A DNA stretch of 33,732 nt, from positions 1 through 33,732 of the forward strand of contig JAFSDJ010000036.1 in NCBI GenBank assembly GCA_017436305.1. Reading direction: 5' to 3'. Made by a program: the position numbers and the translations under genes. The notes below the pieces were generated by a model. It did not search any database. It saw only the letters and a program-made list of their open reading frames with translations, and was not told the origin of the DNA. How positions within the stretch are numbered: position 1 is the first letter of the stretch; each line of letters starts with the position of its first letter. This document shows, in pieces, positions 16,054 to 23,733 of the stretch. This DNA comes from Lachnospiraceae bacterium (lineage in GTDB: Bacteria > Bacillota > Clostridia > Lachnospirales > Lachnospiraceae).

Positions 16054-16839
16054 ATGCCGGTTTATGATTATGAATATTTTAAGGATGCGGTGTTTGGGCT
16101 TACTAAAATAGATTTGAATGCATACAAAGAAAAGCAGATGAAACGCCGTATTGATACATTAATTGCAAAAAATGGAGTTGTAGGATACGATAAGTATATT
16201 CAGCTTTTAAAAACTGATAAAACTAAGTTTGATGAATTTGTAAATTATCTTACGATTAATGTATCAGAATTTTATCGAAATCCGGAACAGTGGAAAGTGT
16301 TAAATGAAGAAATTTTCCCGGATTTAATCAAAAAGTTTGGAAGGAATTTGAAGATATGGAGTGCTGCCTGTTCTACAGGTGATGAGCCATATTCTTTGGT
16401 AATGGCATTATCTAAGCATTTACCACTTTCTCAAATAAAGATTATTGCGACAGACATTGATAAGCAGGTAATTGCCAAGGCAAAAGTAGGCTTATACAAT
16501 GAAAAAAGTATTGCCTCTGTTCCAGCGGAGTTTAAAACGAAGTATTTTACCAAGATTGGTCCTTCTTATCAGATTTCTGATGAGATTAAATCAAGAGTGG
16601 AGTTTCGGGAGCATAACCTGTTAAAGGATTCCTATGAAAACAACTGTGATTTGATAGTATGCAGAAATGTACTGATTTATTTTACAGAGGAAGCAAAAGA
16701 AGAGATTTTTATCAAATTCAATAAGTCCTTGAAAAAAGGTGGATGTCTTTTTATTGGAAGTACAGAACAGATTATTAACTATAAGGATTTGGATTATAAG
16801 AGAAGAAATTCTTTCTTTTATGAGAGAAATGAAAGTTAA
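16054..16839 (+). CDS. cheR: CheR-type protein-glutamate O-methyltransferase
   Basis: A 261-residue methyltransferase. An N-terminal helical region contains 'NVSEFYRNPEQW' (about 69-80), whose Arg-Asn sits where CheR contacts substrate. The SAM-binding fold follows: 'WSAACSTGDEPYSL' (102-114), 'ATDIDKQVI' with acidic Asp134, 'CRNVLIYF' (203-210) and a C-terminal 'GGCLFIGSTEQI'. CheR methylates chemoreceptor glutamates using SAM. No other chemotaxis gene lies in the window, so the target receptor and even a chemotactic role are unproven. It starts 18 bases after the S1 gene and ends at a bidirectional terminator. Confidence 0.92.
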   Translation: MPVYDYEYFKDAVFGLTKIDLNAYKEKQMKRRIDTLIAKNGVVGYDKYIQLLKTDKTKFDEFVNYLTINVSEFYRNPEQWKVLNEEIFPDLIKKFGRNLKIWSAACSTGDEPYSLVMALSKHLPLSQIKIIATDIDKQVIAKAKVGLYNEKSIASVPAEFKTKYFTKIGPSYQISDEIKSRVEFREHNLLKDSYENNCDLIVCRNVLIYFTEEAKEEIFIKFNKSLKKGGCLFIGSTEQIINYKDLDYKRRNSFFYERNES

Positions 16840-16843
16840 ATAT

Positions 16844-16880
16844 AAAAGCTGTATTGGTGAAATAACCGATACAGCTTTTT
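16844..16880. terminator. Bidirectional rho-independent terminator
   Basis: AAAAGCTGTATTGGT (16844-16858) and ACCGATACAGCTTTT (16865-16879) pair over 15 bases with one G-T pair and a 6-base loop. T runs stand on both strands, so it serves both the cheR operon and the convergent minus-strand gene. Confidence 0.88.
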
Positions 16881-16886
16881 ATAATG

Positions 16887-18014
16887 CTATCTTTTATTTT
16901 CGTGAATCAGCATATCCAGTACATGAAGAGCATACTGAGTAAAGGTTTGGGGACTTTTTTTCATTTCATCTGTTAGTTCAAAGAATAAATTAAAATCTTT
17001 ATAATCCTTCTTAAAAATAGGAGTAAAGACAGTGTCCCATTCAGGCAGATAAGTGCCTTCTTTTTTTGTATAACAAGTAGCGGCAGTAGCCTGCTTTCTA
17101 TAATCTTTATCTACATAAGTAGCTACAGATTTATGTAATGCCATATCTTCTAAAGGAAGATAGTAATATTCCTTATAATCAGAGTAAAAATATTTCAGCT
17201 CTCCAATGTGACAAGGAACTTTTAAAAAACCTTCATTTCCCTCACCACTAAAGTGACAGCCATTTCCATGAAGAACAATGGGTTTTGGAAATGGGGTATG
17301 GAATTTGATTTTCATAATGATTTCGTGGCATAGGTTATTGGATAAATCTTCATAGTGGTTCGCTTGTACTTTTACTACTTTAAAAGGCACTAATAGGATA
17401 TCCATATATGATAAAAGAGGAAGGAGTCGGAACATTCCCTGCATATCGTCGCTGTTATGAAGAAGTAAAAGCTCTCTAAGCTCAGGATTTTTCGTTTCTA
17501 CAAATTCCTTATAAATCGCAATTAATTCACCACCATTGTATTTATCCTCTCTGGAAATATCTAAAAACTGTTCCAGTGTTTTTTGCTTGCAGTTTTCCAA
17601 GTGAAGAATGGACTTAAAACCGGCAATACGCTTGTAAATATCAATGCCTGTCATTTCATGAGATGAGCCATCTCCACCAAAAGGATGAGGAATCTCAAAT
17701 TCCTGACACTTTTGCTTTAAATATGGCAGGTCAAAATTGTTTCCGTTGTAATGGATTAAGGTATGATAAGATTTACAAAGAGTTAAAAATTCCTGCAAAA
17801 TAAGTGGTTCCTCAATATAGTCCTCTGCAAGATATTGAATTAACTGCCAGTTTCCTTCTTCATAGCACAAACAGCCAATCAAGTAAAGATAAGAAGAATT
17901 TGCTGAAAAACCGGTGGTCTCAATATCTACAAATAATATTTTGTTTAGTTCGTCTATATGTTCTAAAGAATAGGTTTGTTCATTAAAACTAATAGGTTTT
18001 TTTATAATTTTCAT
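16887..18014 (-). CDS. YprB-like ribonuclease H-fold (DnaQ-type) exonuclease
   Basis: A 375-residue protein with a DEDD-type exonuclease domain in its first ~200 residues: 'FVDIETTGFSANSSYLYLIG' (Asp30, Glu32), 'HYNGNNFDLPYL' (Asp95), and 'HNSDDMQG' (His186, Asp189/190). This is the YprB arrangement of Bacilli and Clostridia, whose physiological substrate is not established. The C-terminal ~170 residues have no motif I recognise. It is the only confident minus-strand gene in the window. Its start at 18014 is supported by AGGAGAGG upstream on that strand. It converges with cheR at a shared terminator and diverges from rnfC. Confidence 0.88.
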   Translation of the reverse strand: MKIIKKPISFNEQTYSLEHIDELNKILFVDIETTGFSANSSYLYLIGCLCYEEGNWQLIQYLAEDYIEEPLILQEFLTLCKSYHTLIHYNGNNFDLPYLKQKCQEFEIPHPFGGDGSSHEMTGIDIYKRIAGFKSILHLENCKQKTLEQFLDISREDKYNGGELIAIYKEFVETKNPELRELLLLHNSDDMQGMFRLLPLLSYMDILLVPFKVVKVQANHYEDLSNNLCHEIIMKIKFHTPFPKPIVLHGNGCHFSGEGNEGFLKVPCHIGELKYFYSDYKEYYYLPLEDMALHKSVATYVDKDYRKQATAATCYTKKEGTYLPEWDTVFTPIFKKDYKDFNLFFELTDEMKKSPQTFTQYALHVLDMLIHENKR

Positions 18015-18271
18015 ATTGCCTCTCCTAGGTGCAGGATGTAATCTGTGTTGCTGTTTAAGAATTTTGGTATCTAATCAGTCAGATGGAACATACTGCATAT
18101 TTTGTATAAATGAAATACATGTCTTATCATAGCATATTTTGATTTATTTTCCAATGTGCCCTAGTAAAGTGAATGAAAATTTTTATCATTTTATGTAGTA
18201 TTTTCCATTAAATAATAGTAAAATAGTCTTATGAATTTTTATATAGAAGCTAGAAGAAAGAAGGGCAGAAT
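18015..18271. promoter_or_regulatory. Divergent intergenic region between yprB-like gene and rnfC
   Basis: This AT-rich 257-base interval must hold the start signals for both divergent transcripts. TAAAAT at 18219-18224 is a possible -10 for rnfC, but no convincing -35 stands 17 bases before it. I see no strong inverted repeat or riboswitch-like structure. Confidence 0.4.
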
Positions 18272-19591
18272 ATGGGAGGAAGATTGACTTTTCGTGGAGG
18301 AATTCATCCATATGACGGGAAGGATTTAAGCAAGGATAAACCGATTAAAGATGTAAATCCAAAAGGTGATTTGGTATATCCTTTATCACAGCATATAGGG
18401 GCACCGGCAGTGCCTATTGTAGCTAAGGGAGATAAAGTTTTAGCAGGACAAAAAATTGCAGAGGCAAAAGGCTTTGTTTCTGCGCCTGTTTATGCTACCG
18501 TGTCAGGTACTGTAAAAGCCATTGAACCCCGCAGAGTTGTAGTTGGGGACAATGTGATGTCTATTGTAATAGAAAATGATGGGGAATATAGGGAAGTCAA
18601 ATATTCGAGGGTATTGCCTCTTGAGAAAATGACAAGAGAGGAAATAATAGAGAAAATTAGAGAGGCAGGTATTGTAGGTATGGGCGGAGCAGGTTTCCCT
18701 ACTCATGTAAAGCTGTCTCCAAAGGAACCGGACAAAATCGACTATGTAATTGTAAACTGTGCCGAGTGTGAGCCATATTTAACCTCTGATTATAGAAGAA
18801 TGATAGAAGAACCGGAAAAAATTGTGGAAGGCTTAAAGGTTTCTCTTTCTCTTTTTAAAAATGCAAAAGGAATTTTAGCAGTAGAAGATAATAAAAAAGA
18901 CTGCATTGAAATTTTAAAGAAGCTTACAAAGGATGAGGACAAGATTTTTGTAAAAGCTTTAAAGACAAAATACCCTCAGGGAGCGGAGCGACAGCTTATT
19001 TATGCTACAACCGGCAGGGCAATTGATTCCACAAAGCTTCCGGCAGATGCAGGTTGTATTGTGAATAATGTAGATACAGTAGTTGCTATTAATCGGGCAG
19101 TCAGAGAAGGAAAACCGTTAATGCATCGAATTGTAACGGTAACGGGAGATGCTATAAAGGACCCGAGAAATTTCAGAGTGCGTATTGGTACAAACTATCA
19201 TGAGCTTATTGAGGAAGCGGGCGGCTTCGTTACAGAACCAGAGAAAATTATTTCCGGTGGACCTATGATGGGATTTGGTATTTTTGATTTGGACGTACCT
19301 ACTACCAAAACCGCATCTGCACTATTATGTCTTACAAAGGATCAGGTATCTGCCATGGAGCCGGGACCTTGTATTAATTGCGGAAAATGCGTTGAGGCCT
19401 GCCCGGGAAGGGTTGTACCAAGCCGTCTGGCGGATTTTGCAAACCATTATGATGAAGAAGCCTTTTTGAAATGGAACGGCATGGAGTGTTGTGAATGTGG
19501 CTGTTGCAGTTATATTTGCCCTGCAAAACGACCTTTGACACAATCTATAAAATCTATGAGAAAAATCATATTAGGCAAAAAGAAAAAATAG
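18272..19591 (+). CDS. rnfC: Rnf complex subunit C (NADH-binding, Fe-S)
   Basis: A 439-residue RnfC, the cytoplasmic NAD(H)-binding subunit of the ferredoxin:NAD+ oxidoreductase. The N-terminus has the family's sandwich/biotinyl-like domain. A flavin/NADH-binding Rossmann segment follows with 'GMGGAGFPTHVKL' (136-148). Two [4Fe-4S] sites stand near the C-terminus: Cys367-370-373-377 and Cys406-409-412-416. The Lys-rich extreme end is normal. It is the first gene of rnfCDGEAB, whose order matches the clostridial/acetogen type. Start ATG 18272 has a GAAGAAAGAAGGG site upstream. Confidence 0.97.
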   Translation: MGGRLTFRGGIHPYDGKDLSKDKPIKDVNPKGDLVYPLSQHIGAPAVPIVAKGDKVLAGQKIAEAKGFVSAPVYATVSGTVKAIEPRRVVVGDNVMSIVIENDGEYREVKYSRVLPLEKMTREEIIEKIREAGIVGMGGAGFPTHVKLSPKEPDKIDYVIVNCAECEPYLTSDYRRMIEEPEKIVEGLKVSLSLFKNAKGILAVEDNKKDCIEILKKLTKDEDKIFVKALKTKYPQGAERQLIYATTGRAIDSTKLPADAGCIVNNVDTVVAINRAVREGKPLMHRIVTVTGDAIKDPRNFRVRIGTNYHELIEEAGGFVTEPEKIISGGPMMGFGIFDLDVPTTKTASALLCLTKDQVSAMEPGPCINCGKCVEACPGRVVPSRLADFANHYDEEAFLKWNGMECCECGCCSYICPAKRPLTQSIKSMRKIILGKKKK

Positions 19592-19603
19592 GAGGACAAA
19601 AAC

Positions 19604-20536
19604 GTGAGTGAACTTAGAAAAGTTTCATCAAATCCCCATATCCGGTCTAGTGTAACCACTAGCAAGATTATGTTATATGTGATTTTAGCGTTAGCACCGG
19701 CTACCTTTTTTGGAATTTACAATTTTGGTATACACGCACTGGTTCTAGTTTTAGTAACAGTTGCATCCACTGTATTATCAGAAACCATTTTCAATAAAAT
19801 ATGTAAAAAGAAAAATACAATTGGAGACTTATCAGCCGTAGTAACAGGGCTTTTACTGGCGCTTAATTTACCGCCTATGGCACCCTGGTGGATCGGTGTA
19901 ATTGGTGGTGCATTTGCCATTGTTGTAGTAAAGATGTTATTTGGAGGACTTGGACAAAACTTCATGAATCCGGCTTTAGGAGCAAGATGTTTTCTTGTTA
20001 TCTCCTTTACTTCCATTATGACAAACTTTGAATGTGACGGTTATACGGGAGCAACGCCTCTTTCGGCATTAAAGGCTGGAGAAGAAGTGGATGTGTTATC
20101 CATGATAATCGGTAAAACAGCCGGAACTATTGGAGAAACTTCCATGATTGCCATTTTAATCGGGGCATGTATTTTAGTGGCTTTGGATGTAATTGATTTA
20201 AAGGTCCCGTTTAGCTATATTATTTCTTTTGTGTTTTTTATTGTATTATTTTCAGGTCACGGATTTAATTTATCTTACATAGGTGCCCAGCTTGCAGGCG
20301 GCGGTCTGATGCTTGGTGCATTCTTTATGGCAACCGATTATGTAACAAGACCGATTACAAAAAAGGGACAGTATGTGTATGGCGTTATCCTTGGTATTTT
20401 AACCGGAATTTTCCGAATTTTCGGTGCCAGTGCAGAAGGTGTTTCCTATGCCATTATTTTAGGAAACCTGTTAGTACCTTTGATAGAAAAAGTTACTCTT
20501 CCCAAAGGATTTGGTAAAGGAGGAGAAAAAGCATGA
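19604..20536 (+). CDS. rnfD: Rnf complex subunit D
   Basis: A 310-residue integral membrane subunit, homologous to NqrB, carrying covalent FMN in the ion-pumping core. Several long hydrophobic helices span the protein. 'DGYTGATPLSALKAG' near residues 144-158 contains the TGAT-type site where FMN is joined to threonine in this family. Later 'GAFFMATDYVTRPITKKGQ' is a conserved RnfD segment. Translation begins at GTG 19604, with AGGAGG 7 bases upstream. Its end overlaps rnfG by 4 bases (ATGA). Confidence 0.96.
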   Translation: MSELRKVSSNPHIRSSVTTSKIMLYVILALAPATFFGIYNFGIHALVLVLVTVASTVLSETIFNKICKKKNTIGDLSAVVTGLLLALNLPPMAPWWIGVIGGAFAIVVVKMLFGGLGQNFMNPALGARCFLVISFTSIMTNFECDGYTGATPLSALKAGEEVDVLSMIIGKTAGTIGETSMIAILIGACILVALDVIDLKVPFSYIISFVFFIVLFSGHGFNLSYIGAQLAGGGLMLGAFFMATDYVTRPITKKGQYVYGVILGILTGIFRIFGASAEGVSYAIILGNLLVPLIEKVTLPKGFGKGGEKA

Positions 20537-21150
20537 AAAACATGATGAAAGATACATTGATTCTTTTTATTATTACGCTGATAGCAGGATGTGCCCTTGG
20601 CGTTGTTTATGAGATAACAAAGGAGCCTATTAATAATCAGGAAATAAAGGCGCAAAATCAGGCATGTCAGGAAGTATTTCCGGATGCTGTGGAATTTGAA
20701 GAAGTACAGGATGAAAATTTAGATGAAACAGTAAAAGCGCTTGGATTTGACCAGGTGACTATAGAAAAGGTGCTTCATGCCAAGGATGCAAATGCAGCTG
20801 ATATTGGAGTGGTACTGACTGTTACCGATCACGAAGGCTATGGGGGAGATATTCAGTTTATGATGGGAATTAGGGCAGATGGTACTTTAAACGGTATCTC
20901 CATCTTATCCATTGCGGAAACCCCGGGGCTTGGTATGAAAGCAGAGGAAGTGTTAAAGCCGCAGTTTGAAAATAAGAAAGTAGAGAGATTTACTTATACC
21001 AAATCCGGTGCTATGTCTGATGACGAAATTGATGCTATAAGCGGTGCTACTATTACAACCAATGCAGTAACAAATGGAGTAAATGCAGGCCTTGCTTATT
21101 TCCAGACAAAATATGCAGATGGAATGAAGGGAGGAAGCGGCAATGAATAG
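20533..21150 (+). CDS. rnfG: Rnf complex subunit G (covalent FMN)
   Basis: A 205-residue subunit with one N-terminal membrane helix (about 7-27) and an external FMN-binding domain. 'DAISGATITTNAVTNGV' (about 166-182) carries the S-G-A-T-x-T motif whose threonine binds FMN by a phosphoester bond. 'ETPGLGMKAE' is also conserved in the family. It moves electrons between RnfD and the other subunits. It overlaps rnfD by 4 bases and rnfE by 8 bases. Confidence 0.96.
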   Translation: MKNMMKDTLILFIITLIAGCALGVVYEITKEPINNQEIKAQNQACQEVFPDAVEFEEVQDENLDETVKALGFDQVTIEKVLHAKDANAADIGVVLTVTDHEGYGGDIQFMMGIRADGTLNGISILSIAETPGLGMKAEEVLKPQFENKKVERFTYTKSGAMSDDEIDAISGATITTNAVTNGVNAGLAYFQTKYADGMKGGSGNE

Positions 21151-22048
21151 TGGAAAAGAAAGACTAATAAACGGTATTGTAAAAGAAAATCCAACCTTTG
21201 TGTTAATGCTCGGTATGTGTCCCACACTGGCGGTTACTACTTCAGCTATGAACGGTCTGGGAATGGGACTTACTACAACAGTTGTTCTTGCTCTAAGTAA
21301 TGTGTTTATTGCAATTCTTAGAAATATTATTCCGGATAAGGTGAGAATTCCGGCATTTATTGTTATTATTGCTTCTTTTGTAACGATGTTAGAGCTTTTA
21401 CTGGAGGGCTTTATGCCATCTTTATATGATGCTCTTGGAATTTACATTCCCCTTATTGTAGTAAACTGTATTATTTTAGGAAGAGCAGAGGCTTATGCCT
21501 CTAAAAATCCGGCAATTCCATCTTTTTTTGATGGACTTGGAATGGGACTTGGCTTTTCTTTTGCCTTAACCTGTATTGGTGCAGTTAGAGAATTGTTAGG
21601 GGCAGGAGATGTTTTCGGATTTCACCTAATGCCTACAGCAGATCATCCTTGGATGATTGGAGGTAATGAAGTAGCATTTTTTACACCGGCCAGCATTTTT
21701 GTATTGGCACCGGGGGCGTTTTTCGTGCTTGCATGCTTAGTTGCTATCCAGAATAAGATTAAAATGGATGGCGAGAAGAAAGGCAAGGATATGAGTAAAA
21801 TCGGTTCCGGTTGTAGTGATGACTGCTTAAACTGTGGTGAAACAGGATGTAGTGGACGGAAATTTTATGATCCAGAGGGCAGCGATGGTCCTGTAGGGAA
21901 AGCTTCCGGGAACAGTGAGGATAAAAAGAAAATCAGCGAAGATAAACAAGATGGAAAGAGTGAATCTCAGAATGAAAACACTGAGGCGAAACAGGGAGAA
22001 ATAGAAGAGACGAAAGAAACTAAGAAGGAGGAAGGCAAAGATGAGTGA
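21143..22048 (+). CDS. rnfE: Rnf complex subunit E with Cys-rich, charged C-terminal extension
   Basis: A 301-residue RnfE; the family is usually about 200-235 residues. The membrane core (about 1-205) has six hydrophobic helices and the two cysteines that with RnfA hold the intramembrane [2Fe-2S] site: Cys26 ('GMCPTLAVT') and Cys109 ('VNCIILGRAEAYA'). After residue 215 comes an unusual tail: Cys224-x3-Cys228-x2-Cys231-x4-Cys236, then about 60 residues of Lys, Glu, Asp, Ser and Asn with no hydrophobic content. The four cysteines look like a metal or Fe-S site. Its end overlaps rnfA by 8 bases. The core identification is secure; the role of the tail is unknown. Confidence 0.95.
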   Translation: MNSGKERLINGIVKENPTFVLMLGMCPTLAVTTSAMNGLGMGLTTTVVLALSNVFIAILRNIIPDKVRIPAFIVIIASFVTMLELLLEGFMPSLYDALGIYIPLIVVNCIILGRAEAYASKNPAIPSFFDGLGMGLGFSFALTCIGAVRELLGAGDVFGFHLMPTADHPWMIGGNEVAFFTPASIFVLAPGAFFVLACLVAIQNKIKMDGEKKGKDMSKIGSGCSDDCLNCGETGCSGRKFYDPEGSDGPVGKASGNSEDKKKISEDKQDGKSESQNENTEAKQGEIEETKETKKEEGKDE

Positions 22049-22616
22049 TCTAATTTTAATAGCAATTGGCTCGGCACTTGTAAGTAATGTTGTACTAAGC
22101 CAGTTTTTAGGACTTTGTCCATTCCTTGGAGTTTCCAAAAAGGTGGAAACGGCAGCAGGCATGGGAACCGCGGTTATTTTTGTTATTACACTGTCTTCCT
22201 TTGTGTGTAGCGTCATATATAAGTATATATTAACACCTCTTGATATTACTTATTTACAGACCATTGTTTTTATTTTGTTGATTGCAGCACTGGTGCAGTT
22301 CGTGGAGATGTTTCTAAAGAAATATATGCCACCTCTTTATGAATCATTAGGTGTTTATCTTCCACTGATTACAACAAACTGTGCGGTATTGGGTGTGGCA
22401 CTTACCAATGTGCAGAAATCCTATGGTATTTTAGAAAGTGTGGTAAATGGGTTTGCCACCGCTTTTGGATTTACCATTTCCATTATTATTCTTGCTGGAA
22501 TCAGAGAAAAAATGGAATACAATGATATACCGGCTCCTTTTAAAGGAATGCCTATTGTGTTAGTAACAGCAGGACTTATGGCAATTGCATTTTGCGGCTT
22601 TTCAGGCTTGTTATAG
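22041..22616 (+). CDS. rnfA: Rnf complex subunit A
   Basis: A 191-residue six-helix membrane subunit, homologous to NqrE. 'VVLSQFLGLCPFLGVSKKVE' holds Cys26 and 'LITTNCAVLGVAL' holds Cys114, the pair that with RnfE coordinates the membrane Fe-S cluster. The length is standard. Its start overlaps rnfE by 8 bases and rnfB follows after 12 bases, preceded by AGGAGGG. Confidence 0.97.
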   Translation: MSDLILIAIGSALVSNVVLSQFLGLCPFLGVSKKVETAAGMGTAVIFVITLSSFVCSVIYKYILTPLDITYLQTIVFILLIAALVQFVEMFLKKYMPPLYESLGVYLPLITTNCAVLGVALTNVQKSYGILESVVNGFATAFGFTISIIILAGIREKMEYNDIPAPFKGMPIVLVTAGLMAIAFCGFSGLL

Positions 22617-22628
22617 GAGGGCGGATAA

Positions 22629-23426
22629 ATGAATATTACAGGAATTTTAATTGCTACTTTGGTAGTAAGTGTTATAGGGTTATTTATCGGTCTGTTTTTA
22701 GGTGTGGCCGGAATTAAATTTAAGGTGGAAGTAGATGAAAAGGAGGAAGCAGTATTAGCAGCACTTCCCGGAAATAACTGTGGTGGATGCGGCTTTCCAG
22801 GCTGTTCCGGGTTAGCAGCGGCTATCGCAAAGGGCGAGGCAGCAGTCAATGCCTGTCCTGTTGGAGGAGAAACGGTTGGAGCAAAAATCGCTGAAATTAT
22901 GGGTGTGGAAGCAGAGGCAGGAGAAAAAATGGTTGCCTTTGTAAAATGCGCCGGAGACTGTGATAAGGCAAGAGTGGATTATGATTATACCGGTGTAGAA
23001 GACTGCCAGATGTTATCTTTTGTGCCAAATGGCGGACCGAAAAGCTGCAATCAAGGTTGTTTAGGGTATGGCTCCTGTGTGAAGGTATGTCCTTTTGATG
23101 CCATTCATGTAGTAAATGGTGTGGCTGTGGTAGATAAAGAAGCTTGTAAGGCTTGTGGAAAGTGTATTGAAGCTTGTCCGAAGCATTTAATTGAGCTGAT
23201 TCCTTATAAGAGCAAATATGCGGTAGCCTGCTCTTCCACAGAGAAAGGACCTGTTACTATGAAGGAATGTCAGGTGGGCTGTATCGGTTGTGGAATTTGC
23301 GTAAAGCAGTGTGAGCATGATGCAGTTTCTGTGTCGGATTTCCATGCAGCTATTGACCAGGAAAAATGTGTTGGTTGTGGTGCTTGTGAGAAAAAATGTC
23401 CGAAGAAGAGTATTGTGAGTTTGTAA
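22629..23426 (+). CDS. rnfB: Rnf complex subunit B (ferredoxin-accepting, multi Fe-S)
   Basis: A 265-residue subunit that takes electrons from reduced ferredoxin. One N-terminal membrane helix (about 4-28) is followed by a Fe-S domain, Cys51-Cys54-Cys59 with Cys76 ('NNCGGCGFPGCSG'). A middle Cys-rich segment and ferredoxin-like [4Fe-4S] motifs come next: 'CLGYGSCVKVCP', 'CKACGKCIEACP', 'CIGCGICVKQC' and 'CVGCGACEKKCP'. The abundance of clusters is typical of clostridial RnfB. It ends the operon. No strong simple terminator follows; instead a long hairpin element lies at 23453-23608. Confidence 0.97.
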   Translation: MNITGILIATLVVSVIGLFIGLFLGVAGIKFKVEVDEKEEAVLAALPGNNCGGCGFPGCSGLAAAIAKGEAAVNACPVGGETVGAKIAEIMGVEAEAGEKMVAFVKCAGDCDKARVDYDYTGVEDCQMLSFVPNGGPKSCNQGCLGYGSCVKVCPFDAIHVVNGVAVVDKEACKACGKCIEACPKHLIELIPYKSKYAVACSSTEKGPVTMKECQVGCIGCGICVKQCEHDAVSVSDFHAAIDQEKCVGCGACEKKCPKKSIVSL

Positions 23427-23427
23427 A

Positions 23428-23667
23428 TGGTGTATGATACTGATGTAAGAACGTCAACTGGTACATACTGCCTTTGCAGGTTCTGATATGCTGAACATTC
23501 CAGTAAGCCTCTAAACAATGGATTGTGTCAGCAGTGGCTTTCACAATCTGTAGAGTCTTACTTCCATAGCATATAAGTCACCTGTAAAAGCAGCATGTAC
23601 CAGTTGACTGGACTATGACTGCTATATGAGGCATTTACAAGCTAAGGGAAAGCCTTGGTGTATGATA
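23428..23667. repeat. 12-bp direct repeats flanking the hairpin element
   Basis: TGGTGTATGATA occurs at 23428-23439, directly after rnfB, and again at 23656-23667, on either side of the long hairpin. Such flanking copies could be a target duplication left by an inserted palindromic element, but they do not abut the hairpin arms (14 and 47 bases away). Chance is not excluded. Confidence 0.6.
23453..23608. repeat. Long imperfect hairpin element (about 156 bases) after rnfB
   Basis: The outer arms, 23453-23481 and 23580-23608, pair over 29 bases with three mismatches; 'GTCAACTGGTACAT' and 'ATGTACCAGTTGAC' pair perfectly. Inside, ATATGCT pairs with AGCATAT, GTAAG with CTTAC, CTCTA with TAGAG, and GATTGTG with CACAATC around a loop near 23528-23541. 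Paired blocks are spread along the full length, so the element looks like one extended RNA stem rather than a terminator. No reading frame of substance is present. It fills most of the 307-base gap between rnfB and the aminopeptidase gene. Confidence 0.85.
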
Positions 23668-23696
23668 GAGTCAGGCAGTAAAAATAGGGATATAAT
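23668..23696 (+). promoter_or_regulatory. Candidate promoter of the M18 aminopeptidase
   Basis: A perfect TATAAT (23691-23696) stands 38 bases before the start codon, with a weak -35 (GAGTCA, 23668-23673) 17 bases earlier. Confidence 0.45.
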
Positions 23697-23733
23697 AACG
23701 ATGTAAAATGATTAAAAAGGAGAGTATAACAAA

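Noticed and set aside
23453-23608. 6S RNA gene
   Set aside because: Length and overall rod shape fit, but I see no clear central bubble with the expected conserved features. I kept it as an unclassified hairpin element.
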